In this document: piece after piece, positions 43,482-52,021 of the stretch
How positions within the stretch are numbered: the stretch's first letter is position 1
Layout of the letters: each line of letters opens with the position of its first letter
Source: Streptomyces sp. NRRL S-340
GTDB taxonomy: Bacteria; Actinomycetota; Actinomycetes; Streptomycetales; Streptomycetaceae
Length of the DNA stretch: 64,000 nucleotides
Direction: 5' to 3'
Assembly: GCF_000720185.1 (NCBI RefSeq)
Contig: NZ_JOIY01000014.1
Coordinates: 186,001-250,000, forward strand
Translations under genes and position numbers: made by a program
Notes under the pieces: model-generated
Told to the model about the DNA's origin: nothing
The model's database searches: none
Seen by the model: the letters and a program-made list of their open reading frames with translations, nothing else

Positions 43482-43939
43482 CCGGCCATTCTAGGAACAA
43501 TCCGGATGGGAGATAGAAACACCGACGGCGGCCTCGGCGGTACCCTCCGCCGCCCCGGGGCCGTCCCGGTGGAGGGGGCCCGTGTCCGAACGGCGCGGCG
43601 GTCTCTTTCCCGGACGCGCGGCCCCGCCCGTCGCGTTCGCTTCCGGGCGCCGCGGTTCGATCACACGGTCCTCACCCCGGCGCAGGGCCCGGCCCGCCAC
43701 CCCGATTCCGGGTGGCGCGGGCCGGCGCCGCGGCCGGCTCGCCCCGCGGCGGCACGCACCGGCCGCCCTCATCAACCACCCTCACCGGCCCCCGGTTCCG
43801 GTGATCCAACACCCTTGACCATATCTGTACTTGAGAACAAACATGAGTCGTAGTCTAAAATTGCCTTGAGGTCGTCCTCGTGCGGAGTGAGGGGCGGGCG
43901 GAGCGCCCTGCGCAAGCCGGGCCGGAAGGAGACTGCAAG
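43482..43939. other. 458-base gene-free region with an A+T-rich LysR promoter
   Basis: Most of it is G+C-rich without coding signals. From 43805 to 43870 it becomes strikingly A+T-rich for this genome, with TTGACC (43815-43820), TTGAGA (43831-43836) and TAGTCTAAAATTG (43851-43863). This is the probable promoter and operator region of the LysR gene that follows. I could not settle on one -35/-10 pair. Confidence 0.5.
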
Positions 43940-44860
43940 GTGGACGTTCAGAGGCTGGAGACATTCGTGGCCGTGGCGCAGAGCAGCACCATGGCCGAGG
44001 CCGCCGACCGGCTCGGCTATGCGCGCTCGACGGTCACGAGCCACCTGCAGGGGCTAGAACGCACCCTGGGCGTCTCGCTGCTGGAGCGGGGCGCCTCGGT
44101 GAACCGGCTCACGAAGGCGGGCACCCGCTTCCTCGAGTACGCGACCGACATCCTGGACAAACTGGCGCAGGCCCAGGCGGCGGTGACCGCTGCCGCGGAG
44201 GACCGGCCCAGCAGCCTGAACATCGGCGCGACCGCGTCCCTGTGCACCTACCGGCTGCCGGGCTTCCTGCGGATGCTCCGCCGGCTCATGCCGAACCTGG
44301 AGACCCAGATCTTCGTCGGCTCGGTCGCCCAGCTGCGCGACCAGGTCGGCCGGGGTGAACTGGCCGCGGCCCTCATCAACTCGGCGACCGCACCGGCACC
44401 GGCGGCGGTGGTCCGGCTCGTCGGGGACGACGACCGCCGGCACCTGTGGACCGACCGGGTCGTCCTGGCGGGCACGCCCGAGTCGGCGGCACACCCGCAG
44501 CGGCTCCTGGTCACCGCGCCGGGCTGCGTCTACCGGGACATCGCCGAGCGCGAGGTGCTGCCCCGCCTGGGCCGCGTCCAGGTCCAGCAGGTGGGCAGCG
44601 TCGACGGCGTGAAGTCCTCCGTGCTCGGCGGCATGGGCGTGGGGGTGATGCCGGTCGTCGCGGTCGGACCGCAGCTGGAATCAGGCCAGTTGGTGGAGAT
44701 ACAGCCGTCGGCGCTGTCCCCGGTGATGACCGAACTCATCTGGAACGCGGAGGTCACTCCCGCCCACGTGGTCCCGCACCTGCGACGGCTGCGCCCGCCG
44801 GGCGCCCCCCGGCCCGACCAGCCGGCCGCCGCGCGCGCCGCAGGCGGTATGGCGAGTTGA
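43940..44860 (+). CDS. LysR-family transcriptional regulator
   Basis: A 306-residue protein. The HTH (LETFVAVAQSSTMAEAADRL, GYARSTVTSHLQGLERTLGV) occupies residues 5-45. The effector-binding domain (SLNIGATASLCTYRLPGFLR, ELAAALINSATAPAPA, VLGGMGVGVMPVVAV) follows. GTG 43940 has AAGGAG eight bases upstream. It is the first rightward gene before an EamA transporter and the B12-enzyme genes, and is a candidate pathway regulator for that cluster. Confidence 0.9.
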   Translation: MDVQRLETFVAVAQSSTMAEAADRLGYARSTVTSHLQGLERTLGVSLLERGASVNRLTKAGTRFLEYATDILDKLAQAQAAVTAAAEDRPSSLNIGATASLCTYRLPGFLRMLRRLMPNLETQIFVGSVAQLRDQVGRGELAAALINSATAPAPAAVVRLVGDDDRRHLWTDRVVLAGTPESAAHPQRLLVTAPGCVYRDIAEREVLPRLGRVQVQQVGSVDGVKSSVLGGMGVGVMPVVAVGPQLESGQLVEIQPSALSPVMTELIWNAEVTPAHVVPHLRRLRPPGAPRPDQPAAARAAGGMAS

Positions 44861-44882
44861 GCCGGCGACCGCCCGAGCACGA

Positions 44883-45022
44883 CGGTGCGGGCCCCGCCGA
44901 ACACCGCCACCCGCACCCCGGCCCCGCCCAGTCCCGCCCCACGCACCCCGGGCCCGAGGAGCACCGCCCCAGGCACCCCGGCCCCGCCGAACACCGCCGC
45001 ACGCACCCCGGGCCCGGGGAAC
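44883..45022 (+). repeat. 30-bp tandem repeat before the EamA transporter
   Basis: GCACCCCGGCCCCG-like units start at 44913, 44943, 44973 and 45003, an exact 30-base period with degenerate flanks. In the EamA frame each encodes HPGP followed by six variable residues. The frame is open back to a TTG at 44857 that overlaps the LysR stop, so a His/Pro-rich N-terminal extension of the transporter is possible. Confidence 0.85.
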
Positions 45023-45075
45023 CGGCCACCGAGGGACGTGGCCCCTCCCGCCGGGCGGGGACGCCGGGCTGCCTG

Positions 45076-45978
45076 ATGGTCGTCGCCGCCTGCGTCCTGT
45101 TCGGCCTGAGCGGGACTGCCTCGCGAGTGCTCATCGACCACGGCACCAGTGCACTGACGGTCACTCAGTTCCGCATGTCCGCCGGGTTCCTGAGCCTGTT
45201 CCTCGTCCTGTGCCTCACCCGCCGCGACCTGCTGCGCCTGCCGTGGCGGCGGCTGCCGGGGGTCGTCCTCTTCGGGCTGGCGCTCGCCGCCGTCATCTAC
45301 TGCTACTCGATGGCGATAGCCCGGCTGCCGCTGGCCGTCGCGCTGGTGCTGCAGTACAGCGCCGCCGCCTGGCTGACCGGCGCCGACGCCGTCCGGCAAC
45401 GCAGACGGCCGGCCGCCAGCGTCCTGGCGGCCCTGTCCCTCACGCTCGGCGGAGTCGTCCTGATGGTGGGCATCGGCGGTGCCCAGCTCAGCCGACTCGA
45501 CCCCGTAGGCCTCCTCTTCGGACTGGGCACGGCCGGCGCCTACATCCTGTACCTCGTGTGCGGCCGCGGCATCGGCGACGCCGTACCGGCCGCCACCTCC
45601 ACCCTGTACGGATCCCTGGTCGCGGCCCTCGCCTGGTGCTGTGTCCAGCCGCCCGGGCGCATCGAGAGCGGCGCGTGGGAGCCGCGCACCCTCGCCGTGC
45701 TCGTGCTGATCGGAGTCCTCGGCATGGCCGCTCCCTTCGCGCTCGTACTCGGTGCCGTACGCTCCCTCGGGCCGACCCGGGTGAGCATGCTCGGTACCTT
45801 CGAGATCGTCGCCACCGGTGTCATCGCCTATGTGTGGCTCGGCCAGGCCCTGACACTCCCGCAGTGCTTCGGCGGGCTCCTGGTCGTCACCGGTGTCGCC
45901 GTCTGCGGACGCCGCTCCCCGGACGGGGACCCGGCCGAAGGCCCGCGCCGGCCCCGGCCGGGCGCACCGTCAGCGTAG
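45076..45978 (+). CDS. EamA-family (DMT) transporter
   Basis: A 300-residue membrane protein with about ten helices in two EamA repeats (VVAACVLFGLSGTASRVLI; VGLLFGLGTAGAYILYLVCG; the EamA end GQALTLPQCFGGLLVVTGVAV). DMT proteins export amino acids, metabolites or drugs. ATG 45076 begins right at the first helix, and no start has a good ribosome binding site. A TTG at 44857 would add 73 repeat-rich residues. It lies between the LysR regulator and the mutase genes and may export the product or an intermediate of that cluster. Confidence 0.85.
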   Translation: MVVAACVLFGLSGTASRVLIDHGTSALTVTQFRMSAGFLSLFLVLCLTRRDLLRLPWRRLPGVVLFGLALAAVIYCYSMAIARLPLAVALVLQYSAAAWLTGADAVRQRRRPAASVLAALSLTLGGVVLMVGIGGAQLSRLDPVGLLFGLGTAGAYILYLVCGRGIGDAVPAATSTLYGSLVAALAWCCVQPPGRIESGAWEPRTLAVLVLIGVLGMAAPFALVLGAVRSLGPTRVSMLGTFEIVATGVIAYVWLGQALTLPQCFGGLLVVTGVAVCGRRSPDGDPAEGPRRPRPGAPSA

Positions 45979-46016
45979 TCGCCGCCCGCCTGCGGGCGCC
46001 GGAGCGGTACGTCATC

Positions 46017-46034
46017 CGTGAACAGCGGTTCACG
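46017..46034 (+). promoter_or_regulatory. Inverted repeat CGTGAAC-N4-GTTCACG
   Basis: CGTGAACAGCGGTTCACG has perfect 7-bp arms. It lies 91 bases upstream of the B12-binding subunit gene, in the only gap of the cluster. It is the best operator candidate for the mutase operon. No cobalamin-riboswitch consensus is seen in this gap. Confidence 0.45.
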
Positions 46035-46124
46035 ACCTCCGAACCGGCCTGGGCCGGCGGCCCGGAAACCGGGATCGTCGAAGTGCCGCGGCAGACCGCG
46101 GCACACCGACAGGAGGTCCTCCCC

Positions 46125-46586
46125 GTGTCCCCCATCCAGTCCAGAGCCACACGCGTCCTGCTCTCGACGGTCTCCTCCGACTCCCACACCTGGAACCTGG
46201 TCTTCCTCCAGCTGCTCCTCGAAGAGCGGGGTTACGAAGTGACCAACCTCGGCCCGTGCGTGCCCGACGCCGAACTCGTCGAGCAGGTCCGCGTGCAGCG
46301 GCCCGACGCCGTGGTCATCTCCTCGGTGAACGGGCACGGACACATCGACGGCCGCCGGCTGATCAGGAAACTGCGTGAGGACAGTGACGAGGCCGTGGCC
46401 ACCGTCCCGGTCATGATCGGCGGAAAACTCGGCATCCAGGGAGCCGCCCAGCCGCAACTCGCCGACGAACTGGTCGCCGAGGGCTTCGACGCGGTGTTCA
46501 CGGACGGCGCCGACCCGGCCGAGTTCAGCGTCGCGCTGCAGCGGATGACCGCCGGCCGCGCCGGGATCACCGGAGCCGCCGCATGA
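46125..46586 (+). CDS. Cobalamin-binding small subunit, glutamate mutase type
   Basis: A 153-residue B12-binding protein of the MutS/GlmS kind. The cobalt-ligand loop reads DSHTWN (Asp19, His21). The canonical motif is D-x-H-x-x-G, so the Gly is replaced by Asn24 here. SSVNGHGHIDGRRL and VMIGGKLGIQ correspond to the other B12-contact loops. Glutamate mutase interconverts glutamate and 3-methylaspartate using adenosylcobalamin, with this subunit holding the cofactor. GTG 46125 has a perfect AGGAGGT site. It overlaps the mutase-oxygenase fusion gene (ATGA). Confidence 0.88.
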   Translation: MSPIQSRATRVLLSTVSSDSHTWNLVFLQLLLEERGYEVTNLGPCVPDAELVEQVRVQRPDAVVISSVNGHGHIDGRRLIRKLREDSDEAVATVPVMIGGKLGIQGAAQPQLADELVAEGFDAVFTDGADPAEFSVALQRMTAGRAGITGAAA

Positions 46587-49500
46587 GCGGGATACGTCCG
46601 CAGAACAGCCCGGACATGCAGGACTACGTGGAACACGCCGCGCGGGCCGGGCAGTTGGTCGTCCAGCCCCGGATGGGCATGTCCGACCCGAAGACCATGG
46701 CCGACGGCCTGGCGGCCGTCGCGGCGGCCCGCGCCCGGACCCTGGCCACGCTCACCATCGACTCGTACACCAGGGTCGAGGACACCGCCGGCGCACAGGC
46801 GGCCCTCGCCGCCGGCCGCGCACTGAACGGCTTCCCGATCGTCAACCACGGACCGCGGGTGACCGCGCAGGTCGCGCGGGCCGCCGACGGCATCCCCGTC
46901 CAGGTCCGGCACGGCTCGGCCCGCCCCGCCCACATCTTCGAGGCGATGGTCGGGGCGGGACTGTCCGCCTCCGAGGGCGGCCCGGTCTCCTACTGCCTGC
47001 CCTACTCCCGGCTTCCGCTGGCCGAGGCGGTGCCCGCCTGGACGGACGCGACCCAGCAGCTCGCCGAGCAGGCGGCCGACCACGGCATGCGGGCCCACCT
47101 GGAGACGTTCGGCGGCTGCATGCTCGGGCAGATGTGCCCGCCGTCGCTGCTGGTGGCGATCAGCGTCCTGGAGGCGATGTTCTTCGCCCGCAACGGCGTG
47201 ACCTCCGTTTCCCTGTCGTACGCCCAGCAGACCAACGCCGTACAGGACATCGAAGCGCTGGCGGCCCTGCACCACCTCGCCGAGCTCTTCCTGCCCTCCG
47301 GCATCGCGCGGCACGTCGTGCTCTACACCTACATGGGTGTCTACCCCGCCACCGAGGGCGGGGCGGAACTGCTCCTGGACTCCTCGGCGCAGATCGCCGT
47401 ACGCGGCGGCGCCGAGCGGCTGATCGTCAAGACCGTCGCCGAAGCCCACCGCATCCCCACCGTCACCGAGAACGTCGCGGCCCTGGAACGCGCGGCCCGG
47501 GCCGCCCGCCAGGCCGTGCACGACACCTGCCCGCTGCCGTGGGCCCGCCAGGTCGACTACGAGACCGTCTACAGCGAGGCGCTGCGGCTCATCACCGCCG
47601 TCCTGGAGCACGGCTCCGACATCGGTACGGGCCTGCGCGCCGCCTTCGCCTCCGGCGCCCTCGACGTGCCGTTCTGCCTGCACCGCGACAACGCGGGCGC
47701 GGCCCGCGGGGCGATCGGCGACGACGGCCGGCTCGTGTGGGCCCGCACGGGCGCCATGCCGCTGCCCGCCCCCCGCACCACCCACCACGCCGTCACCTCC
47801 GGCCGGCTCCTGGGCATGCTGCGCTACACCGCGGACGCCCACGACCGGGCCGCGGCAGCGCTGGCCCGCGCCCGCGCCGACGCCATCGCCCCGGCCCCCC
47901 ACGAGGTCACCGACCCCTCCCGCATCGCGGTCGTCGGCTCCGGCCCGCGCGGACTCGCCGTCGTCGAACGCCTCGTGGCCCGCCTGCGCGACACGGCGCC
48001 GGACAGGGCGGTGGAGATCGTCCTGATCGACAAGGACGAGGTCGGTGCCGGACGCATCTGGCGGACCGGCCAGAACCCCGCCTTCCTGATGAACACCGCC
48101 TGCGGCGAGGTGACCATGTTCTCCGGTCCCGCTGACGGCGGCCCCGCCAGAGCGGGCGCGGGACCCACCCTGGGACAGTGGTGGGCCGCCACCGAAGACC
48201 CCTGCTACCCCGGCCCCAACGCCTACGCGCCGCGCGCCCTGTATGGCCAGTACCTGCAGTTCTTCCTCCAGGCGGTGCAGGACTCGCTGCCCGCCGGCGT
48301 CACACTGCGCCGGCACACCGGACACGTCGTCGGGATGCGGCGGGCGGACGGCGCATGGCAGCTGCGCCTGGACGACGGCGAACTGCTCGACGCCGACCGG
48401 GTCGTCCTCGCCACGGGGCACCCCGTGACCGAACTCCCCCCGGACCAGGCCCGCTTCGCCGAGTTCGCCGCCGGCCGGCCCCGGCTGCGCCACATCCGCG
48501 GCGACAGCGCCGCCGACATGCCGCTGGAGCGCGTCGCACCCGGCTCGCACGTGGCCGTCCTCGGGATGGGCCTGACCTTCTACGACGTCGCGGCGGCGCT
48601 GACCACCGGCCGCGGCGGCGAGTTCCGCGAAGGCCCGGACAAAGTGCTGCGCTACCTGCCCTCCGGTCTCGAACCGGTCCTGGTGGCGGGCTCACGCTCC
48701 GGAGTGCCGCTGCCGGCCCGCGGCCTCAACCAGAAGGGACCGACGTGGCGGTACACGGCACGGCTGTTCACCCCGCGGCGCGTCACCGCCCTGCGCGCGC
48801 ACGGCCGGCCCCTCGACTTCCGTACCCAGGTGTGGCCCTGGCTGCACGCGGAGATGCAGCTCGTCCACTACGCGACCGCGGTGCGCGCCCGGCTCGGGGA
48901 CGGCGCGGAGCAGGAGTTCCTCACGCGGGCCACCGCCCTCGTCGAGGACGCGGGCGCCGACGCGGCGCAGGAGACGCTCCGCGCCGCCGCCGCGGAACTC
49001 GGCGTCGACGACCTGGCGCCGCTGGACGTCGACGAACTGACGCGCCCCTTCGCCGGCCGCACCTTCGCCACCCCCGCCGAGTTCACGGCCGCACTGCGGG
49101 AACTGATCGACGACGACCTCCGGCACGCCGCCCAGGGCAACCTCCACGGCCCCCGCAAAGCGGCCCTGGACGTCCTGCGCGACGTACGCGGCACCATCCG
49201 GCGCGCGGTCGACTTCGACGGCCTGACCGCGGCCTCGCACCGCGACGACTTCCTCGGCTGGTTCGCGCCGCTCAGCTCGTTCCTCGCCGCCGGCCCCCCG
49301 GCGGTCAGGCTGCGCCAGACACGGGCGCTGATCGACGCGGGCGTCCTGCGGGTGGCCGGCCCGGCGGCCGAGTTCGCCGCGGACGAGGCCGAAGGGTGCT
49401 TCACCGTCCGCTCCCCGCAGGTCGCGGGAGCACCGCACCACTGCGAGGTGCTCATCGACGCCCGCATCCCGGCCCCCGACCTCCACCGCGACACCACCCC

Positions 49501-49816
49501 GCTCACCCGGCACCTGCTCGACACCGGACTGTGGACGCGCTGGACCAACGAACAGGGCGAGGGCGGCCGCGTCGCCGGCGGCGTGGCGACGACCGCCGCC
49601 CCGTACCGGCCCGTCACCGCGGCGGGAACGGCGGCCGAGGGCGTGTACGTGCTCGGCATCCCCTCCGAAGGACAGCGCTGGTTCATGCAGGTCGGGTCCG
49701 CGCGGCCCGGTCCGTGGACCGACTTCACCAAGGACGCCGACGCCGTCGCCCGGGACGCGCTCGCGGCGCTCCCGCAGCCGGCCGCCCCCCGCACGCTGGA
49801 AGGAACCCCGCGATGA
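46583..49816 (+). CDS. Glutamate-mutase large subunit fused to a FAD/NAD(P)-binding N-oxygenase-like domain
   Basis: A 1077-residue two-domain enzyme. Residues 1 to about 435 match methylaspartate mutase subunit E (RPQNSPDMQDYVEHAARAGQ, VQPRMGMSDP, FPIVNHGPR, RHGSARPAHIFEAM, ETFGGCMLGQMCPP). Residues 447 to 1077 form a flavin enzyme of the PF13454 FAD-NAD(P)-binding type (IAVVGSGPRGLAVVERL, GAGRIWRTGQNPAFLMNTA, VTMFSG, VLGMGLTFYDVAAALTTGRG). This is the group that contains CreE/FzmM, which oxidise the amine of aspartate to nitrosuccinate. The fusion suggests that 3-methylaspartate made by the first domain is N-oxidised by the second; this is inference. Mutase large subunits are normally single-domain proteins of about 430-480 residues. 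Confidence 0.85.
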   Translation: MSGIRPQNSPDMQDYVEHAARAGQLVVQPRMGMSDPKTMADGLAAVAAARARTLATLTIDSYTRVEDTAGAQAALAAGRALNGFPIVNHGPRVTAQVARAADGIPVQVRHGSARPAHIFEAMVGAGLSASEGGPVSYCLPYSRLPLAEAVPAWTDATQQLAEQAADHGMRAHLETFGGCMLGQMCPPSLLVAISVLEAMFFARNGVTSVSLSYAQQTNAVQDIEALAALHHLAELFLPSGIARHVVLYTYMGVYPATEGGAELLLDSSAQIAVRGGAERLIVKTVAEAHRIPTVTENVAALERAARAARQAVHDTCPLPWARQVDYETVYSEALRLITAVLEHGSDIGTGLRAAFASGALDVPFCLHRDNAGAARGAIGDDGRLVWARTGAMPLPAPRTTHHAVTSGRLLGMLRYTADAHDRAAAALARARADAIAPAPHEVTDPSRIAVVGSGPRGLAVVERLVARLRDTAPDRAVEIVLIDKDEVGAGRIWRTGQNPAFLMNTACGEVTMFSGPADGGPARAGAGPTLGQWWAATEDPCYPGPNAYAPRALYGQYLQFFLQAVQDSLPAGVTLRRHTGHVVGMRRADGAWQLRLDDGELLDADRVVLATGHPVTELPPDQARFAEFAAGRPRLRHIRGDSAADMPLERVAPGSHVAVLGMGLTFYDVAAALTTGRGGEFREGPDKVLRYLPSGLEPVLVAGSRSGVPLPARGLNQKGPTWRYTARLFTPRRVTALRAHGRPLDFRTQVWPWLHAEMQLVHYATAVRARLGDGAEQEFLTRATALVEDAGADAAQETLRAAAAELGVDDLAPLDVDELTRPFAGRTFATPAEFTAALRELIDDDLRHAAQGNLHGPRKAALDVLRDVRGTIRRAVDFDGLTAASHRDDFLGWFAPLSSFLAAGPPAVRLRQTRALIDAGVLRVAGPAAEFAADEAEGCFTVRSPQVAGAPHHCEVLIDARIPAPDLHRDTTPLTRHLLDTGLWTRWTNEQGEGGRVAGGVATTAAPYRPVTAAGTAAEGVYVLGIPSEGQRWFMQVGSARPGPWTDFTKDADAVARDALAALPQPAAPRTLEGTPR

Positions 49817-51972
49817 CGACCCGAGACGACCTCGGCACGGCACACTCCGTGCTCCGCCGCACCCCCGCCCACGCCGCCTTCCGGCGCGGCCGCGACCTGC
49901 TCCTGGACCTGCGCGCCGACCACGACGCCGCCCGCCGGGCCTTCAGGTGGCCCCGTCCCGCCCACTTCAACTGGGCCCTGGAGTGGTTCGACGTCATCGC
50001 CCGGGACAACGGACGCACCGCACTGGAACTCGTCGGACCCGACGGCCGCGACCGGCGGATCTCCTACCAGGACCTCGCCACCCGCTCCGACCAGCTCGCC
50101 AACTGGCTCACCGCGACGGGCGTACGGCGCGGCGACCGGGTGCTCCTCGTCCTGGGAACACAGGTGGAGCTGTGGGAAACGCTTCTCGCCTGCCTGAAGA
50201 CCGGGGCCGTCGCCATCCCCACCTACACCTCCCTGACCCGCAGCGAAGCCGCCGACCGGATCAGGCGCGGCCGGGTCCGGCACGTGATCGTCCGCAGCGA
50301 CCTCACCCCCCTCTTCGACGTGCCCGCCCCCGGCCCGCACGCCGCCCTGACCCGCATCGCGGTCGGCGCCCCCGTCGAGGGCTGGCACGCCTACGCCGAC
50401 TCCCACCGGGCGCCCGCGTCCTACCTGCCAACCGGCCCGACCCCGGCCTCCGACACGGCCTTCGCCTACTTCACCTCCGGCACCACCTCCGCCCCGAAAC
50501 TCGTCCTGCACACCCACGCCTCCTACCCCGTGGGCCACCTGTCCTCCATGTACTTCAACGGCCTGCTCCCCGGCGACCGGCACGTGAACATCTCCGAGCC
50601 CGGCTGGGCCAAGCACTCCTGGTCCAGCTTCTTCGTCCCCTTCACCGCCGAGGCGACCCTCGTCGTCCCGCCCGCCGAGGACACGGTCACCGGGCCCTGG
50701 CAGCTGCCGCGGCTCCTGGAGGAACGCGGCATCACCAGCCTCTGCGCCCCGCCCGCCCAGTGGACCCGGCTCGCCGCCCACGCCACGACCGCCCGGCCGC
50801 GACTGCGCGAAGCCACCACCGCGGGCGAACCGCTCGCCCTGCACGTGGCGGAGACCATCGAAGCCGAATGGGGCGTGACCGTCCGCGAAGGGTACGGCCA
50901 GACCGAGACGACCGCCCTGGTCGGCACCACACCGGGGCTGCCCCGCAAGCCCGGCTGGCTGGGCAAGCCCCTGCCCGGCTGGGACCTCAGCGTCCGCGAC
51001 GAGCAGCTGTACGTGGAACTCGCCGGCCACCCCGTGGGCATGATGACCGGCTACGACGGCGACCCCGGGCGCACCGGGCAGGTCCTCACCGCCGACCGGT
51101 ACGCGACAGGGGACTCCGCGGTCCTGGCGTCCGACGGATACGTACGGCTCCTGGGCCGCCGCGACGACGTCTTCAAGTCCGGCGGACACCGCGTCTCCCC
51201 GTACGAACTCGAAGCGATCCTGCGCACCCACCCCGCCGTCCGCGCGGCCGCCGTGGTGCCGGTGCCCCACCCCGCGCTGACGCTCGCCGCGCACGCCGTC
51301 ATCGAGACCGAGCCGGGCACGGTCGTCACGGAAGAAGAACTCCTCGCCCACGTCGACCTCCACGTCACGCGCGCCCTGCGCGTCCACAGCGCCTCCTTCA
51401 CCGACGCGCTGCCCCGCACGACCTCCGGCAAGATCCGCCGCTCCGAGGTGGGCGCACGACTGCGCGCCACCCGGACCGGCACCGCACCCGGCCCCTCCAC
51501 CCCGGAAGGCAGCTCCATGTCCCTCACCAGTCACTCGCCCCAGCGCCGCGACGTCCTCGTCATCCGCGCCCTCCTCGACGGCACGGACCTCGACCGGCTG
51601 CCGTGGCAGGCCTACATCCAGCCCGGCCGCCAGGCGGTCGACGTGCACTGGCTCTACACCGCCGAGGAGACCGGCCCCGACGGCGCGGAGGCCTACCTCG
51701 CCCGCTTCGGGGCCGGCGCCCACGGAGACCTCCACCGCCACCTCGGCTTCGAACTGATCGTGGTCGTGGACGGCGAACTGCACAACGACAACGGCGACGT
51801 CTACGGACCCGGCTGCCTCGTCCTGGAGAAGCCCGGCAGCGTGCACCGCGTCAGCAGCCCCCACGGCTGCACCCTCCTCGTGATCCGGGAGAAGCGCACC
51901 GAAGCCCTGCTGCCCGGCGAACTCCCCGACACCGGACTCGTCCTGGACGGCGCCCCGGCCGCCGCCTCCTGA
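49813..51972 (+). CDS. AMP-dependent acyl-CoA-ligase-type enzyme in frame with a C-terminal cupin
   Basis: A continuous frame of 719 residues. Residues 1-560 form an acetyl-/medium-chain-/benzoyl-CoA-ligase-like adenylating enzyme. Motifs are AYFTSGTTSAPKLVLHTHAS (P-loop), PGWAKHSWSSFFVPF, REGYGQTE, TGDSAVLASDGYVRLLGR and the catalytic Lys in PRTTSGKIRRSE. Residues 569-719 form a small cupin (GDLHRHLGFELIVVVDGELH, GCLVLEKPGSVHRV) with His/Glu metal ligands. A ribosome binding site and ATG at 51517 lie at the junction, so the cupin may also be made separately. ATG 49813 overlaps the previous stop. It probably activates the carboxylate of the product made by the preceding fusion enzyme. Confidence 0.87.
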   Translation: MTTRDDLGTAHSVLRRTPAHAAFRRGRDLLLDLRADHDAARRAFRWPRPAHFNWALEWFDVIARDNGRTALELVGPDGRDRRISYQDLATRSDQLANWLTATGVRRGDRVLLVLGTQVELWETLLACLKTGAVAIPTYTSLTRSEAADRIRRGRVRHVIVRSDLTPLFDVPAPGPHAALTRIAVGAPVEGWHAYADSHRAPASYLPTGPTPASDTAFAYFTSGTTSAPKLVLHTHASYPVGHLSSMYFNGLLPGDRHVNISEPGWAKHSWSSFFVPFTAEATLVVPPAEDTVTGPWQLPRLLEERGITSLCAPPAQWTRLAAHATTARPRLREATTAGEPLALHVAETIEAEWGVTVREGYGQTETTALVGTTPGLPRKPGWLGKPLPGWDLSVRDEQLYVELAGHPVGMMTGYDGDPGRTGQVLTADRYATGDSAVLASDGYVRLLGRRDDVFKSGGHRVSPYELEAILRTHPAVRAAAVVPVPHPALTLAAHAVIETEPGTVVTEEELLAHVDLHVTRALRVHSASFTDALPRTTSGKIRRSEVGARLRATRTGTAPGPSTPEGSSMSLTSHSPQRRDVLVIRALLDGTDLDRLPWQAYIQPGRQAVDVHWLYTAEETGPDGAEAYLARFGAGAHGDLHRHLGFELIVVVDGELHNDNGDVYGPGCLVLEKPGSVHRVSSPHGCTLLVIREKRTEALLPGELPDTGLVLDGAPAAAS
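51502..51519 (+). promoter_or_regulatory. Internal ribosome binding site and ATG start of the cupin part
   Basis: CGGAAGGCAGCTCCATG places GGAAGG seven bases before ATG 51517, in frame with the ligase. The peptide before it (TGTAPGPSTPEGSS) looks like former untranslated spacer. Separate expression of a 151-residue cupin is as plausible as the fusion. Confidence 0.6.
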
Positions 51973-52021
51973 CCACCCTGCCCCCCACCCGCACCTCCCG
52001 AGCAGAAAGCCCCTCGAGGAC

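Noticed and set aside
43582..43818. A 78-codon rightward ORF upstream of the LysR gene
   Set aside because: Arg/Pro-rich composition, no ribosome binding site and no family resemblance. It lies in the G+C-rich leader before the promoter and looks like a chance frame.
45979..46124. Possible cobalamin riboswitch before the B12-dependent mutase genes
   Set aside because: No B12-box-like conserved core or adequate leader length could be found in these 146 bases; only the CGTGAAC inverted repeat stands out.
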